A stretch of 64,000 nucleotides of DNA from Mercenaria mercenaria (lineage: Eukaryota > Mollusca > Bivalvia > Venerida > Veneridae): the NCBI RefSeq assembly GCF_021730395.1, contig NC_069371.1, positions 50,354,001 to 50,418,000 of the forward strand, written 5' to 3'. Every line of letters starts with the position of its first letter. Positions within the stretch are counted from its first letter, which is position 1. A program made the position numbers and the translations under genes. Shown in pieces: positions 1-11,520 of this stretch. Under the pieces are notes generated by a model, which saw nothing but the letters and a program-made list of their open reading frames with translations, was not told the origin of the DNA and searched no databases.

Positions 1-65
1 GGCGATCCCTTGGGTAAATTTTCATTTTACCTGACAGACCCGTAATATTCATAACATATATATAC

Positions 66-1495
66 GGAGTTGTTCAGAAGAAGTAGAAAATACTTTCTAT
101 AAAGGTCACCTTGTTTGGTACACAGGGATCCGTCACAAGCTATGATAGAGGGGTAAAATTTCTTTTAAATATATTTTAATGAAATTCAAGAAAAAAAGCA
201 CATATAAACCATATAGAGAGACAAGGAGGGTAACATGGTGAATTTCATTTTTCCCCTACGTTCTTGTCCCATGCTATCGCGCAACATTTTGGTAAAGAGC
301 CGACTTATTACTACAGTGAACTACATGAGCAAAGGATGCTACTAACAGAACAGTTAGTTTACAACTTGGACATGATCGCGTAAAGGCATTGACACGGTCA
401 TGTCCAGGTGTAAACTGCAATAAATAGCGGTAGAACTTGCAAACATTTACACACCTCGGAAAGCTCTATCGGTGAAGAATAAGTGTATTTTTATCATGAC
501 TCTTTTTCGGCAATGACGCAGGAAAGGTCACATGATCATTTTTTGTATCGGTCATCCAATCAGAAAACAGGTTTCATCAACAGTTAGACGGCTGTCAACA
601 TAGAGAGAAATGCAGGAACGTAGAGCGAGAAAATTCTTCTCCGATAGAACTTTGCGAGATATGTAAATGTTTGCAATCAGTGTATTTATTAACATTCTTC
701 TGAATCATAACTTGTTTCACCAAGTTCTACCGCTATTTATTTACGACTTTGTGGTACATTTTAAGTTGGGAAAAGTATTCATTTTCTGTTAGTATCATCC
801 TTTGCCCGTGTGGTTCAGTAGTTATGACTCGGCTATTACAAAAATTGCGCGATAGCATGGGGTACATGAACGTAGGGGGGAAAATCAAATTCACCATGTT
901 ACCCCGCTTGTCTCTATATATGGTTTATATGTGATTTTTTTTCTTGAATTTCATTAAAAATATATCGGAAGAAATTTTACCCCTCTATCATAGCATGTGA
1001 CGGATCCCAGAGGTTTGGTCTTACAAAACATGTACTTCGAGACAGTCCACATTCTATTTTGTACAAAATATCAAACTTCTTTTTCAAATATATTTTCCCC
1101 TAAGTTTGTTTATGTTGTGTGTCTTACATACTTATCTAGGTACTCCGGAAAATGAAAAGTAGTTTACTTTTATACATTTTTAAAAAAAAACTGCTGTTTT
1201 TTTTTTGGTCATTTTGACAGCTCTACTTTCAATCTCAAGTTTGCAATTTTTGCATTTTTTAAAAATGTACAATGGTTGTAACACTTTCAACTCCTGGAGT
1301 ACCTGGACAAATATGTTAGACACACAATAATTATAAAAGTAATGACAAATACTTTTGAAATAGAAGCTTGATATCTTCTATAAAATAGAACATGAACAGT
1401 CGAAGCACATGTGGTATGACAAAATCATTAAATCTGTTGTTCAAAAGAAAATAACGTGTTTTGAAAGTTTCTTCTACTTATTACGGACAGTTTAG
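66..1495. repeat. Inverted-repeat (foldback/MITE-like) element, split by a younger MITE
   Basis: Two diverged arms face each other. The left arm is about 66-120 plus 1013-1205, the right arm about 1245-1490. Matching blocks include the ATTCTATTTT segment near 1051 against its complement near 1383, GTGTGTCTTACATA near 1119 against its complement near 1316, and AGGTACTCC near 1138 against GGAGTACC near 1295. The short spacer is A/T-run rich. No coding potential is seen. The left arm is interrupted by the 121-1012 element, so this one is older. The superfamily is unknown and the outer ends are approximate. Confidence 0.55.
121..1012. mobile_element. Palindromic MITE with 8-bp target duplication (hAT-like)
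   Basis: Terminal inverted repeats begin CACAGGGATCCGTCAC at the left and CTCTGGGATCCGTCAC on the complement of the right end. The arms stay complementary inward for about 350 bases (121-480 against about 640-1012), sharing for example TAAATAGCGGTAGAACTTG and GCTATCGCGCAA. The element is flanked by GTTTGGTA (113-120) and GTTTGGTC (1013-1020), an 8-bp target-site duplication with one mismatch. Eight-bp duplications and CA-starting ends suit a non-autonomous hAT element. The 61-codon frame at 749-934 lies in the arm and is not a gene. Confidence 0.75.
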
Positions 1496-2040
1496 TTTTT
1501 ATGAGAAACCAAGGCCTATGTGGTGTAAAAAACTAAAACAAAAATTCACCCAGGGGCGGTTTCAAAAGACTTTACATGAACCTTAAGGAATATGGAAGAT
1601 TTAGAAATTGTAACATAGAACTTTTCGGCTTAGAAGTATAAATTATTTAAAAGTCTGGCATGGAACAAACACAGTTTAAACAAGGAGCTGCGTTCAATAG
1701 GAGATGGCCCATATAAAGCAACCTAAGTCCAAAATGAAGTCAAGGTCAAGGTCAAAATGAGGTCAGGTGATGTCTGAAGATGAGGAATGGTCACAAGTTA
1801 CATCTGCATTAGTATCAAGTCATTCTAGTAAGGGGTATTGGTGACGAAACGGTCCCATTTGGTTAACCTCGTACGGACGGACGGACGAACGAACGGACAG
1901 ACAGGACAATCACTATATGCCTCCCGCATCAGTAGATGCTGGGGGCATAAAAAGCTGATTTATTTATACCTGGATCTATTCTTAGTATAGTTCATCTTGT
2001 AAATAAACGCGTGTGTGTTAAATACTGCAACATACAAAGA
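1496..2040. repeat. Bivalve-type dispersed repeat ending in GGACGG tract and hairpin
   Basis: No gene is seen. From about 1700 the sequence becomes a dispersed repeat: a TCAAGGTCAAGGTCA block (1740-1756), a GGACGGACGGACGAACG tract (about 1875-1900), then a terminal hairpin at about 1915-1953 (ATATGCCTCCC paired with GGGGGCATA) and a short A run. The same kind of terminus recurs at 5870-5910 and 44030-44080, which marks one repeat family. 1496-1690 is unremarkable AT-rich DNA. Confidence 0.5.
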
Positions 2041-3005
2041 GGCATGTGGTGTTACACAACAGCAAAATGCGAAACGTGTCCAAGGTCTTTCTATGACTTA
2101 ACCTGGTGACCTATTTTTGTGACCTCCGGTAAAAAAGTTTTAAATTTGACCAAGATTTCACAGAGGCAAACATATCAACAGAAATATTTGTTGCTAAAGT
2201 AGAAAATGTGGCCTTTATTAGTGTTAACAATGTTTTTTTTTACCAAGTGGCCTACTTTAGCATCTCGGGTAACCCGGTTTTAAACTTAACCTATATTTCA
2301 CAAAGACAAACAGTTATGATAATCAAGTAGAATATGTGGCCTCTTGGTGTTTAAAGGTTTTTCTATACATTTGATGTAGTGCCTTAATTTAGGACTTCAG
2401 CTAACTGATTTCACAGACAAATATGATTATCAAGTAGAAAATGTGGCAACTCCAGTGTTGACGATGTTTTTCTATGATCTGACATAGTGACCTGGATGTT
2501 TGATCTTAGATAATCCAATTTTAAGTCTTGACTAGACTTTATAGATGCAAACATTCTGAAGACGTTTTATGAAGATCAGGTAAAAGATAAGAGTTTCTGG
2601 TGTGTCTAGAATGATTTTCTATCATTTGACACTGTGACCTCGAGTTTGACCTTACATAACCTAGATTGATTTCAAAGAGACGGTCATGTGATCACGTAGA
2701 AATTGCGACCACTAGAACCTTAAAGATGTTTTATGTGACATAAGCTAATGATCTAATTTTTGAAATGAGGCCACCCAGTTCTAAACTTCATCTAGGTCGC
2801 AGAGACAAATACATGATGCTCAAGTAGAAAATGTGGCCACTGGATTGTCAACAAGGTTTTTATATCAATTATTGGACCTAGTTACCTACTTTTAGACATA
2901 GGGAAGCCCAGTTCTGAGCTTTACCTAGATTTCATAAATTCACACATTATCTGTCATAATAAAGTAGAAAATGTGGCAACTTTAGTGTTACGGTTTAGTA
3001 GAGTA
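2040..3005. repeat. Old, diverged minisatellite array (units about 105-130 bp)
   Basis: The phrase AAGTAGAAAATGTGGC or a close variant recurs near 2198, 2325, 2431, 2821 and 2963. Between the copies are TTTTTCTAT, a TGACCTAGTGACCT-like stretch and a TTTCACAGAGACAAACA-like stretch. The general design resembles the well-preserved array at 4200-5690, but these units are much more diverged. No coding frame. Confidence 0.55.
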
Positions 3006-3530
3006 TCGTTAAACCACAGAAAGAAAGGGTTGTGCTGTGTATATGAACACTATGTTGTTTTATTGACATATTTCTTGGAAATACCACAGAAGAAAACTAG
3101 CAAACCGGACTATGGAACCTGTACAATTCATGTCAGCACATTGCAGTGAACAAGTGTGTGAAGTTTCAACCCATTTCCATTGGTTGGTTCCGAGATACCG
3201 ACTAACATACAAAAAATTGCTAAGTCGAAACTAGGGGATACTTTTGTAAAAAGACAAACTTATAATTACGAAACTTGTGCAGTGCATGTCTGTTCGTCAC
3301 AGTGAATGTGAGTGAAGTTTCAATCCATTCCTACAATTGGTTACCGAGATAACAGTTTACATACAAAACCTTAATAAAATCAAGACGCTGACGAATGGGC
3401 GTGTGCAATAGCCTGTACTTCGACTAGATTCAATGTGCGTTGGGTCAGGGTGTGCTCCCACTTGTACATTTGTCACAAATAAGGGGCAAAAATTAAAACG
3501 TTTGCAGTCTTAACCTCAATAAACAGTTTA
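3005..3530. repeat. Two diverged copies of a GTGAAGTTTCAA repeat, then unremarkable DNA
   Basis: GTGTGAAGTTTCAACCCATT (near 3158) and GTGAGTGAAGTTTCAATCCA (near 3310) start two related blocks about 150 bp apart, each followed by TTGGTT..CCGAGATA and ACATACAAA. This is a common dispersed-repeat style in bivalve DNA. Nothing coding is seen. 3400-3530 holds nothing I can identify. Confidence 0.4.
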
Positions 3531-5912
3531 TATATGGATTCATTATTCTAGGCCATGTACCTTTTGAGCTATGAGCATCACAAACAAAAATCCATTATTA
3601 TGGCTATTTCAAGGGCCATAACTCTGTAATAAGTGCTAGGATTCTCAAGAAGAATGCCAAGTGTGCAAGGCCGCATCATGATAAAAACTCGTGCAAGGTT
3701 TCATAAATTTACATCAGACACTTTTTGAGCTAGGCACGTCATTAGGTGAAAACGTGCATTTTTGACTATTTCATGGGGGCCATAACTATGGGGTGGAGCC
3801 AGACAACAAATAAGAGGTGTGCAAGTTTATATCATGAAAAAGGTTCATGCAAGTTTTCATCATTTTATATCAGATACTTTTCAAGCTAAGCGCGATTATT
3901 TCAGGGGCCACAACTCTGGAAATAGGGGGGGCGGAGCCAGATGAAAAACAGGAGGTGGGTAAGTTCATATCAAGATTAAGACTCGTGCAAGGTTTCATCA
4001 ATCTATATTAAATATTTTTTGAGCTAGGTGCATCACAAGGTGAAAATGTACATTTTTGTCCATTTCTGGGGCCATAACTCTGGAAATTATGAACAAGAGG
4101 GCCAAGATGGCCCTAGGTCGCTCACCTAAGAAACACACCATAACAGTGTAAAACATGTTTGACCTTGTGATTTCATGGAAACAAATATTCTGACCAATTT
4201 TCATTAAGACTGAACCAAAAAATTGTTCTCTTGCGATAAAACAAGCATTTTCTTAGATATGACCTAGTTTTTGACCCTAGATAACCCATGTTCAAACTCG
4301 ACCTAGATTTTATCAAGGCAATCATTCTGACCAAAATTCATGAAGATCAATTGAAAAATACAGCCTCTATCACATACACAAGTTTTTTCTTTGATTTGAC
4401 CAAGTGACCTGTTTTTGACCCGAGATGACCCATATTCAAATTCGACCTAGATTTCATTAAGGCAATCATCCTGACCAAATTTCATAAAAATCAATTGAAA
4501 AAAAAACAGTCTCTATCGCATACACAAGATTTTTCTTTAATTTGACCTAGTGACCTAGTTTTTGACCTTAGATAACCCATATTCAAACTCGACCTAGATT
4601 TCATCAAGGCAATCACTCTGACCAAATTTCATGAAGATCAATTGAAAAATACATCCTCTATTGCATACACAATGTTTTTCTTCGATTTGACCTAGTGACC
4701 TAGTTTTTGACCCCAGATGACCCATTTTCGAACTCGGCCTAGATTTTATCAAGGTAATCATTCTGGCTAAATTTCATGAAGATCAGTTGAAAATTACAGC
4801 CTCTATTGCATACACAAGGTGTTTCTGATTTGACCTAGTTTTTGACCCCATATTACCCATTTTGAACTTGGTCTAAATTTGATCAAGGTAATCATTATGA
4901 CCAAAATTCATGAAGATCAATTGAAAAATACAGCCTCTATCGCATACACAAGGTTTTTCCTAGATTTGACCTAGTGACCTAGTTTTTGACCCCAGATGAC
5001 CCATTTTCGAACTCGGCCTAGATTTCATCAAGGTAATCATTCTGACCAATATTCATGAAGATCAATTGAAAAATACAGCCTCTATCGCAAACACAAGGTT
5101 TTTCTTTGATTTGACCTAGTGACCTAGTTTTTCAGCCGAGATGACCCATTTTCAAAATCGGCCTAGATTTCATCAAGGTTATCATTCTGACCAATACTCA
5201 TGAAGAATAATTGAAAAATACAGCCTCTATCGCATACACAAGGTTTTTCTTTGATTTGACCTAGTGACCTAGTTTTAGACCCGAGATGACCCATTTTCAA
5301 ACTCGGCTTAGATTTCATCAAGGTTATCATTCTGACCAATATTCATGAAGATTAATTGAAAAATACCGCCTCTATCGCATACACAAGGTTTTTCTTTGAT
5401 TTGACCTAGTGACCTAGTTTTTGACCCGAGATGACCAATTTTCGAACTCGACCTACATTTCATCAAGGCAATCATTCTGACCAATATTCATGAAGATCAA
5501 TTGAAAAATACAGCCTCTATCGCATACACAAGGTTTTTCCTTGATTTGACCTAGTGACCTAGTTTTTCACTCGAGATGACCCATTTTCGAACTCAGCCTA
5601 GATTTCATCAAGGTTATCATTCTGACCAATATTCATGAAGATTAATTGAAAAATACAGCCTTTATCGCATACACAAGCTAAATGTTGACAGATGACAGCC
5701 GCCGGACATCGAGCGATCAGAAAAACTCACCTGAGCATTGCTCAGGTGAGCTAAAAATAGGAGGTGCGTAAGTTCATATCATGACAGACTCGTGCAAGGT
5801 TTCATCAATTTATATCGAATACTTTTTGAGCTAGGCAGTCACAAATTTCGGACGGACGGACAAGACTAAATCTTTATGCCGCCACCACTAATGGAGGGGG
5901 GCACAATAAAAT
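3530..5912 (+). repeat. Tandem-repeat element (GGGCCATAACTCTG units) split by a Helentron-like insertion
   Basis: Units of roughly 150 bp carry GGGCCATAACTCTG, GGTGCGTAAGTTCATATCATG, ACTCGTGCAAGGTTTCATCAA and TTTTGAGCTAGG in order. Copies are visible from about 3605 to 4090 and again at 5757-5850. The two parts are separated by the 4090-5754 insertion, whose flanks rejoin in the middle of one unit. The right end has a GGACGGACGGAC tract (5852) and a GC-rich near-hairpin (5875-5905). No protein is encoded. Confidence 0.6.
4090..5754 (+). mobile_element. Non-autonomous Helentron/HINE-like element carrying a 145-bp tandem array
   Basis: The body (about 4200-5690) is a tandem array. Successive CAGCCTCTAT landmarks lie at 4361, 4506, 4652, 4797, 4931, 5076, 5221, 5366, 5511 and 5656, so the period is 145 bp in all but one interval (134 bp). 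Each unit contains TTTGACCTAGTGACCTAG, ATGACCCATTTTCGAACTCG and CATGAAGATCAATTGAAAA. The left terminus has GAACAAGAGGGCC and CGCTCACCTAAG. The right terminus has a perfect 11-bp hairpin (5726-5736 with 5740-5750, loop ATT) followed at once by CTAA. GCTCACCT at the left is complementary to AGGTGAGC at the right, a subterminal inverted repeat. A 3' hairpin, a CTRR-like end, an internal array and no evident target duplication suit Helitron kin. Assignment to that class is inference. Confidence 0.6.
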
Positions 5913-6232
5913 TAATCAATTTAACGATGTTAAACCAAATTATATGTTTAAGTGGCGCTACCGAAGTCTATTCTGCAAAACTACAAAGATTGGTCTGTTT
6001 ATGTCGAACTTCCATTTTTTTCATTACAACCCACAAGGTCTCATAACAAAGAACCTTTGTACAAATGGCAAATAACAAATGACAAGACTATTTTTAGTAT
6101 TTTTTTTATTCCTGGTAGAATAGGAGCTGGCATTTGAATACCGTGAACACTTGTTATAATATTACACTTCGAAATGCACTTGTTTCATAAACAAATTACT
6201 CTGATTTCACAAACAATATACTGTAAAAAAGA
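5913..6232. other. Intergenic, nothing recognised
   Basis: AT-rich unique-looking sequence. The 61-codon frame at 5952-6137 has no recognisable domain, no good start context and a composition expected by chance. Confidence 0.4.
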
Positions 6233-6694
6233 ATGCCCTATGTTGTAAATCCCTCAGTTGTAAATCTGCAGATAACTGCTGATCTAGACCGAGGACAACT
6301 GTCATATTTAACATTAGATATTGATAGGCAATGCAAAAATGATACAAAGTGCATACAGAGTTATTTGCAAATTCATCCAGTTGTATGTATGAACATTGAA
6401 ATTACTGCTTAAGCAATATTCAAGATCAACAAATCATTCCAACATTGAAATAATATCCAGATTCTTAAGTCTATCTGTGTGTTTAAACATTACTCAAATT
6501 ATAACCAAAGTGAACACAGTACCATATCTATGTTACAGCATAAAGTTACTAACAACTTTACAAATGAACACTGGAACTCGCTATGTTTACTTTTACTTGA
6601 GGAAATTCAAAGCAAAATTGTATCTTCCAACCTTTCTTGCATTTCTGAAGAATGTTTTTTCTTTCTTCAGGAGCTGTATGTCTCATGGTATTAA
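6233..6694 (+). pseudogene. Unrecognised decayed reading frame
   Basis: One frame starts with ATG at 6233 and reads 59 codons to TAA at 6410. It meets another stop a few codons later, then stays open to the TAA at 6692-6694. The two open parts are in phase. The C-terminal part has a non-random look, with amphipathic leucine/glutamate-rich stretches such as LCLLLLEEIQSKI. I do not recognise the family. It could be a dead exon, an unspliced gene fragment or chance. A second frame (6396-6698) overlaps and is probably a shadow. No splice structure was established. Confidence 0.2.
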
Positions 6695-7557
6695 ATAAGG
6701 CTATTCATATACATGTTTTTATAACTGCCTTGTGTTTTGGAATCAACATAGTATATATTGATTTTTGTTGCTGAACAAAGCCAAGTTGCGCTTTCTTAAA
6801 TTTTGAATATAGACATACAGTCCCTAAAATTGGTTTTTTTATTTAAGGCGGATGGGTGAACAATAGCCTATTCAACTGTCAAAGTTAATCCTTTAAAGCC
6901 GCCACAATGTCTGGCTTATGTTGATTTATGGACGGATGCATTAACAAAGGCCTATTGATTGTCCATGTTAATCCGTGTATTGAGTACGGGAGGGAGGTGA
7001 CATCAGGTCTGGGTGCATATGGACCGAAGTGCCTCTTTCTTTACCATCAATGATATGATGTTAAAGAACATTTTTCTTAAAAAATTGCCAACATTTTTAA
7101 GGGACCATCCAGGTTTTAGAACCAGTAAAGGGCTTTTTTAGAAGGTTGCTATAAGACGTTTTAGGGTCCATTTTTACATTTTGGGTATCTAAACATTTCT
7201 AAAAAGCCCAAGGGTGTACTTTACCATAAACTAGGTCCCAAAACCGGAATGAAGTCATTAAAATTTCAAAGTCATCGTACAGACTCGGGACCGGTACGTT
7301 AGAAAGATTTTTCCGAGTAGGTTCAGAAAATATGTACAATTATGGGTCTTTCTCTATCCGTTTCCGATATTGAGGTTTAAACCAGAATCATTCATCCGGA
7401 AACATCCGGCTTCATGCCTTTATTATTAAAGATAACTAGGCATGTTGGGTATCTAAACCGAAGGTCTCGATAGTACTATAAGTTGGTACACTCAAACGGA
7501 AGTGAGATCAATCACGCGTAAAATTCATATATTCTGCACGTTCCTAGACTCGAACCT

Positions 7558-7722
7558 GCACAAGCACAAGCACAACACCGCGTCACACGAGAACACACAC
7601 AAAAACACACACACGAAAAGCACATACACAACCACACGCCCACAAACGACACACACACGCACACGCGCAAACACACACACAAAAAGCACACGCACACGCG
7701 CATACATGCACGCACGCACACA
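7558..7722 (+). repeat. CA-rich microsatellite
   Basis: Imperfect (CA)n with AAAG and CG interruptions lies in the left arm of the palindrome. Its mirror copies are GT-rich at 11528-11710 and 15805-15960. The threonine/histidine-rich frames over it are low-complexity artefacts. Confidence 0.8.
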
Positions 7723-8289
7723 CGTACCGCCATTAAACAATATATGTATATAATCAAAATATTCAAATTATCAAAATCTTTCGTGGCCTTATTACACTAG
7801 TAAAAGTTTGTGTCTGCAACTTCATTAACAGGTATCACAATATATATTCCTTTGTAGTTTTACATTTGTCATATTTAGTTATTACAAAAAATATAGTTCC
7901 GAAGTTGAAAATGCCAATTTCCCCAACGGTTTAGATACTCCAAACACATCACACAATATTTCATTTATAATTTAGAACATCCAGAATTTTGAATAAAAAG
8001 TGTTACACTTCAATATAATCTACAAGTCTATGCATGACCTTCAGCGGATATTAAGTATTAATATTTTTTTATTGAGATCGGCTTAAGATAATGTATGAAA
8101 GAGAACTGGCCCAATGTTGACACTAATACTTTGAAAACTGTAAAAGCGGATTAAATTTCGGTCAATTTTATGACTTTTAGGAGTAACTTATAGAAAAGAG
8201 TATTTTGTGTTATAAAACTTTTATAGTCCTTTAGGATCTGTCTTAAATACGATAGGTTCTAGAAAGCCTATTTCGCCATTCTAGGAAAT

Positions 8290-11200
8290 CGTCAAGATTT
8301 TCAAATTAAAAAAAACTTTTAACATTGAAAAAAATTTTTCCCAAATTTCCCCCCCCCGGTGAAACTTTTTTTTTTTATTAAAAAAATTTCTGAGATGTTA
8401 ATTTCATGTGATGGGAATTCAAAAAAAATTTTTCTTTTACTTTCCCAAATTTTTTAATTTCCCGATTTTAACCCGTTATCGTTTTATGACTAACAGGGGT
8501 TTTTTAAACCTTCTTTTTCATTTTGAAATTTTAACCCTTTGTTAAATTAGCATTTGGAAAAGGGATCTCGTCGCATGGGTTAAAAAAATTTGTAAGATAT
8601 TTACCTCTTTTAGACCCCGTTTTTTGTTTTTTGGCTTTTTTAAAGATTGAAGTAAAAGTCTTGAAAAACGTTTTTGAGCGGAAAATTTAAAAATTTTAAA
8701 AAAACCCAAAAAATTTTCAAAAGTAATTTCCCCTTATTTGTGGACCAATTTTAATGATTTTTGGTGTAAACCCAAAAAACGCTTGGAGGCCCTAATTTTG
8801 TTGGTAGCAAAAAACCCGGGAAAATTAAAATTTACTCATGCGTAATATCGATTTTTCCCCTTTTTTATTATTTAACCGTTTTTTCCCCGTGTTTGGTACC
8901 CTTTAACAAAAGGGTTTTTGGGTTGTACTTTTCCCATTTTTTTTTTGAAATTTTAAAAAATATGGGGTACTCACGCGTAAAATGCGTTTTTAAGAAAAGT
9001 TAAACCGGGACCCTTTTCCCTTTTTTGGGGGAATCAAAAGTGACAATGAACAAATTCGGGGGGTTAAAGTGAAATTTTTTAAAAAAAAAAATTTTATTTT
9101 ATTATTTTAAGCTTTGTTTCTGGGTTTGGGGGAAGGGGGTTATTGAGATTTTAAAAGGGATCTTAAAATTGGTTTTTCCCGTTTTTTATAGCGGGTTAAA
9201 GGGAAATTTTTATTTGGTTTGGAAGGTGGGGGGGGGGAGTTAGGGGGGTATTTTTAAAAAAATTTTTAAAAATTCCCCCTCCCCTAAAAAAACCCCTCTC
9301 CCCCCTCCCCAAAACTCCTTTTAAAAAAAAATTCCAATCCTAACCTTAAATCCCCTTTTAAAAACCTCCCTAAATATTCCTCCTCCTAACCTCTCCCCTT
9401 TTCCTCCCATCCTGCACCCTAATTCCCCCCCAACCCTCCTCCTCACCTCTCCTCCCCCCTCCCTCCCCCCCCCTTTTCCCCTTTTCCCCCTCCTCCCCCT
9501 CCCTCCTCTTCCCCAATTTTCCTCCCCCCCTCCCCTTTCCTCCCCCCCAAGAAAGCGAAAGAAGGGAAACAGGACACGGGATGCATTTGTAAAACCCGGG
9601 TGTAATTTCATAAAAAGGACATGCTTTATTTTTTTGCCATTGTTAGCTTTCGTGGGGCAGGGGGAAAAGGGGAAAAGAGGAGGGGGGAGGTGGGGGGGAA
9701 GGAGGAGGGGAGGAGGTGGAGGAGGAGGAGGAGGAGGAGGGGGGGTTTGGTGCGGGGGGGAGGAAGAGGAGGAGGAGAGGAGGGGGAAAATTGGAGGGGG
9801 AGGGGGGGAGGAGGGGAGGGGAGTGGGGGGAGGAGGAGGAGGGGGAAAGGGGTTTGGGGGTGGAGGTGGAGGGGTTTGGGGGGGAAAGGGGAGGAGGGGG
9901 AGGAGGGGGGGAGGAGGGGAGGGGGGAGGGGGGAGAAGGGGGAGGGGGGAGATTTTGAAGGAGGGTTGTTGGTTTTATACAGTAACTGTAACCCCTTAAA
10001 TCAGGGTTTTTTAAATTTATTTTAGGGACTTATATAGACGTGGGGGTTCCTGAGTAAACAATCAGAATGCGTATATCTTTTCCCAATTTACAGCTTTGGG
10101 TTAATTTAAATTATAAATTTTCGAACGTTGTTTTTGGCCCCCTTTTTTTTAATTTCACTTTCCCCTGTAAATTTGTTCATTGCCCTTTTTTGTTTTTCCT
10201 TCCAAAAGTAAAGAGGATCGGGTTTTAAGGGTTTTTTTGGGCCGCATTTTTCAAAGTGATTTACCCATATTCTTTTTGCAAAAAATTTCGAATGGGAAAG
10301 CCCAAAAATCTTTCTTTGGATACAAAAAAGGGTATATTGGGGTAAAAGAAAAATAAGGGGGGAAAATCGATTTTAAACGCATGGGTGTTTTTCATTTCCG
10401 GTTGTTTGCTCCCAACCCCCCTTAGGTCTCCCCAAAAGGCGTTTTTTTTTTGACCCGTTCTTTAAAAATGGGGCCACAAATTGAGGAGAAATTACATTTT
10501 GGGAAAAATTTTTGGGTTTCGAATTTTTAATTTTACCGCTTTAAAAAAAGTTTGCAATGACCGTCACTTCCAAACTTAAAAGCCATTCTTGAAAAGGATT
10601 AGATTTTTGAGGTAAATATCTATACATTTTTTTGAACCTATGCGACGAGATCTTTTTCCAAAAGTATCTGTTTTTTTGGGTTTATTTTCAAGTGTAAGAA
10701 AGGAAAGGGTTTAAAAATCGTGTTAAGTCATAACTCGTTTCGGTTGAAAATCGAATCGGAATTGGGGATGTAAATGAAAGATTTTTTATGAAATTTTATC
10801 AAATTAAAATTTAAAATTCAGAAGTGATTTAAAAAGTGTGTCAGAAAAAGGGGGGGAAAGGGTTGTTCAAAGTTTTTTAAAAGTATTTTTGTTTATTTAA
10901 AAAACTTGGCGATTTCCTAGAAAGGGCGAAAAAAGGCCCTTTTTAGAATATCTTTTACTTAAGGGCGTATCCTAAAGGATTTTTAAAAGTTTTAAAACAA
11001 AATAATCTTTTCTATTGTTTTTTCCCAAAAGTCAAAAAAATTGACCGGGAAAAAATTTTTTCGCTTTTACGTTTTAAAGTATTAGTTTTCAAATTGGGGT
11101 TTTTCTTTTTACATTAATTTTTAACGATTAAAATTTTAAAAAAATTTTAATACTTAATTTCCGTTTAAGGGTTTAATTTTTATGATTGACTTGTACGATT

Positions 11201-11520
11201 TTATTGAAGTGTTACACTGTTTATTCAAAATTTTTTGGAGTTTCTTTTATATTATGAAAAATTTTTGTGATGTTTTTGGAGTATTAAACCCCTTGTGGGA
11301 ATTTTTGGGATTTTTTAATTTTGGAGACTATGATTTTGGTTTTTAAAACTAAATTTGGACAATGTTTAAAAAAAAAAAAAGGGGAAAAATTTTTTGTTAA
11401 AACCTGTTAATGAAGTTGCAGACACTCTGGGGTACTAAGGGTTTTTGGCACCCAAAGGGTTTTTTATAATTTTTTAAAATTTTTTTATGTTTTTACATAT
11501 ATTGTTTAAAAGGCGTTTTA
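8290..11520. other. Poor-consensus stretch with inflated homopolymers
   Basis: Runs of four to ten identical bases (AAAA, TTTT, GGGG, CCCC) occur far more often than in the flanks. Where the same sequence is present in the second copy (13141-16100) the runs are shorter and words are intact: the copy at 13176 reads GTAAATTCAAATTTCGCAACC, while the matching stretch near 8681 is stretched. This is the signature of long-read consensus without effective polishing, not biology. Frames in this interval should not be trusted. Confidence 0.75.
9340..9960. repeat. Polypyrimidine/polypurine mirror tracts around palindrome centre A
   Basis: A C/T-rich tract (about 9350-9550) and its complementary G/A-rich tract (9655-9955) flank the spacer. 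The open frames here (proline/serine-rich, or glycine/arginine/glutamate-rich) are products of (CTC)n/(GAG)n and are not genes. Confidence 0.75.

Noticed and set aside
7502-7766. Thr/His-rich and Cys/Val-rich frames
   Set aside because: Low-complexity CA/GT microsatellite read in several phases.
9321-10025. Frames of 80-134 codons rich in Gly, Arg, Glu
   Set aside because: They are translations of (GAG)n/(GGA)n tracts in poor consensus; the same tract gives long frames in every phase.
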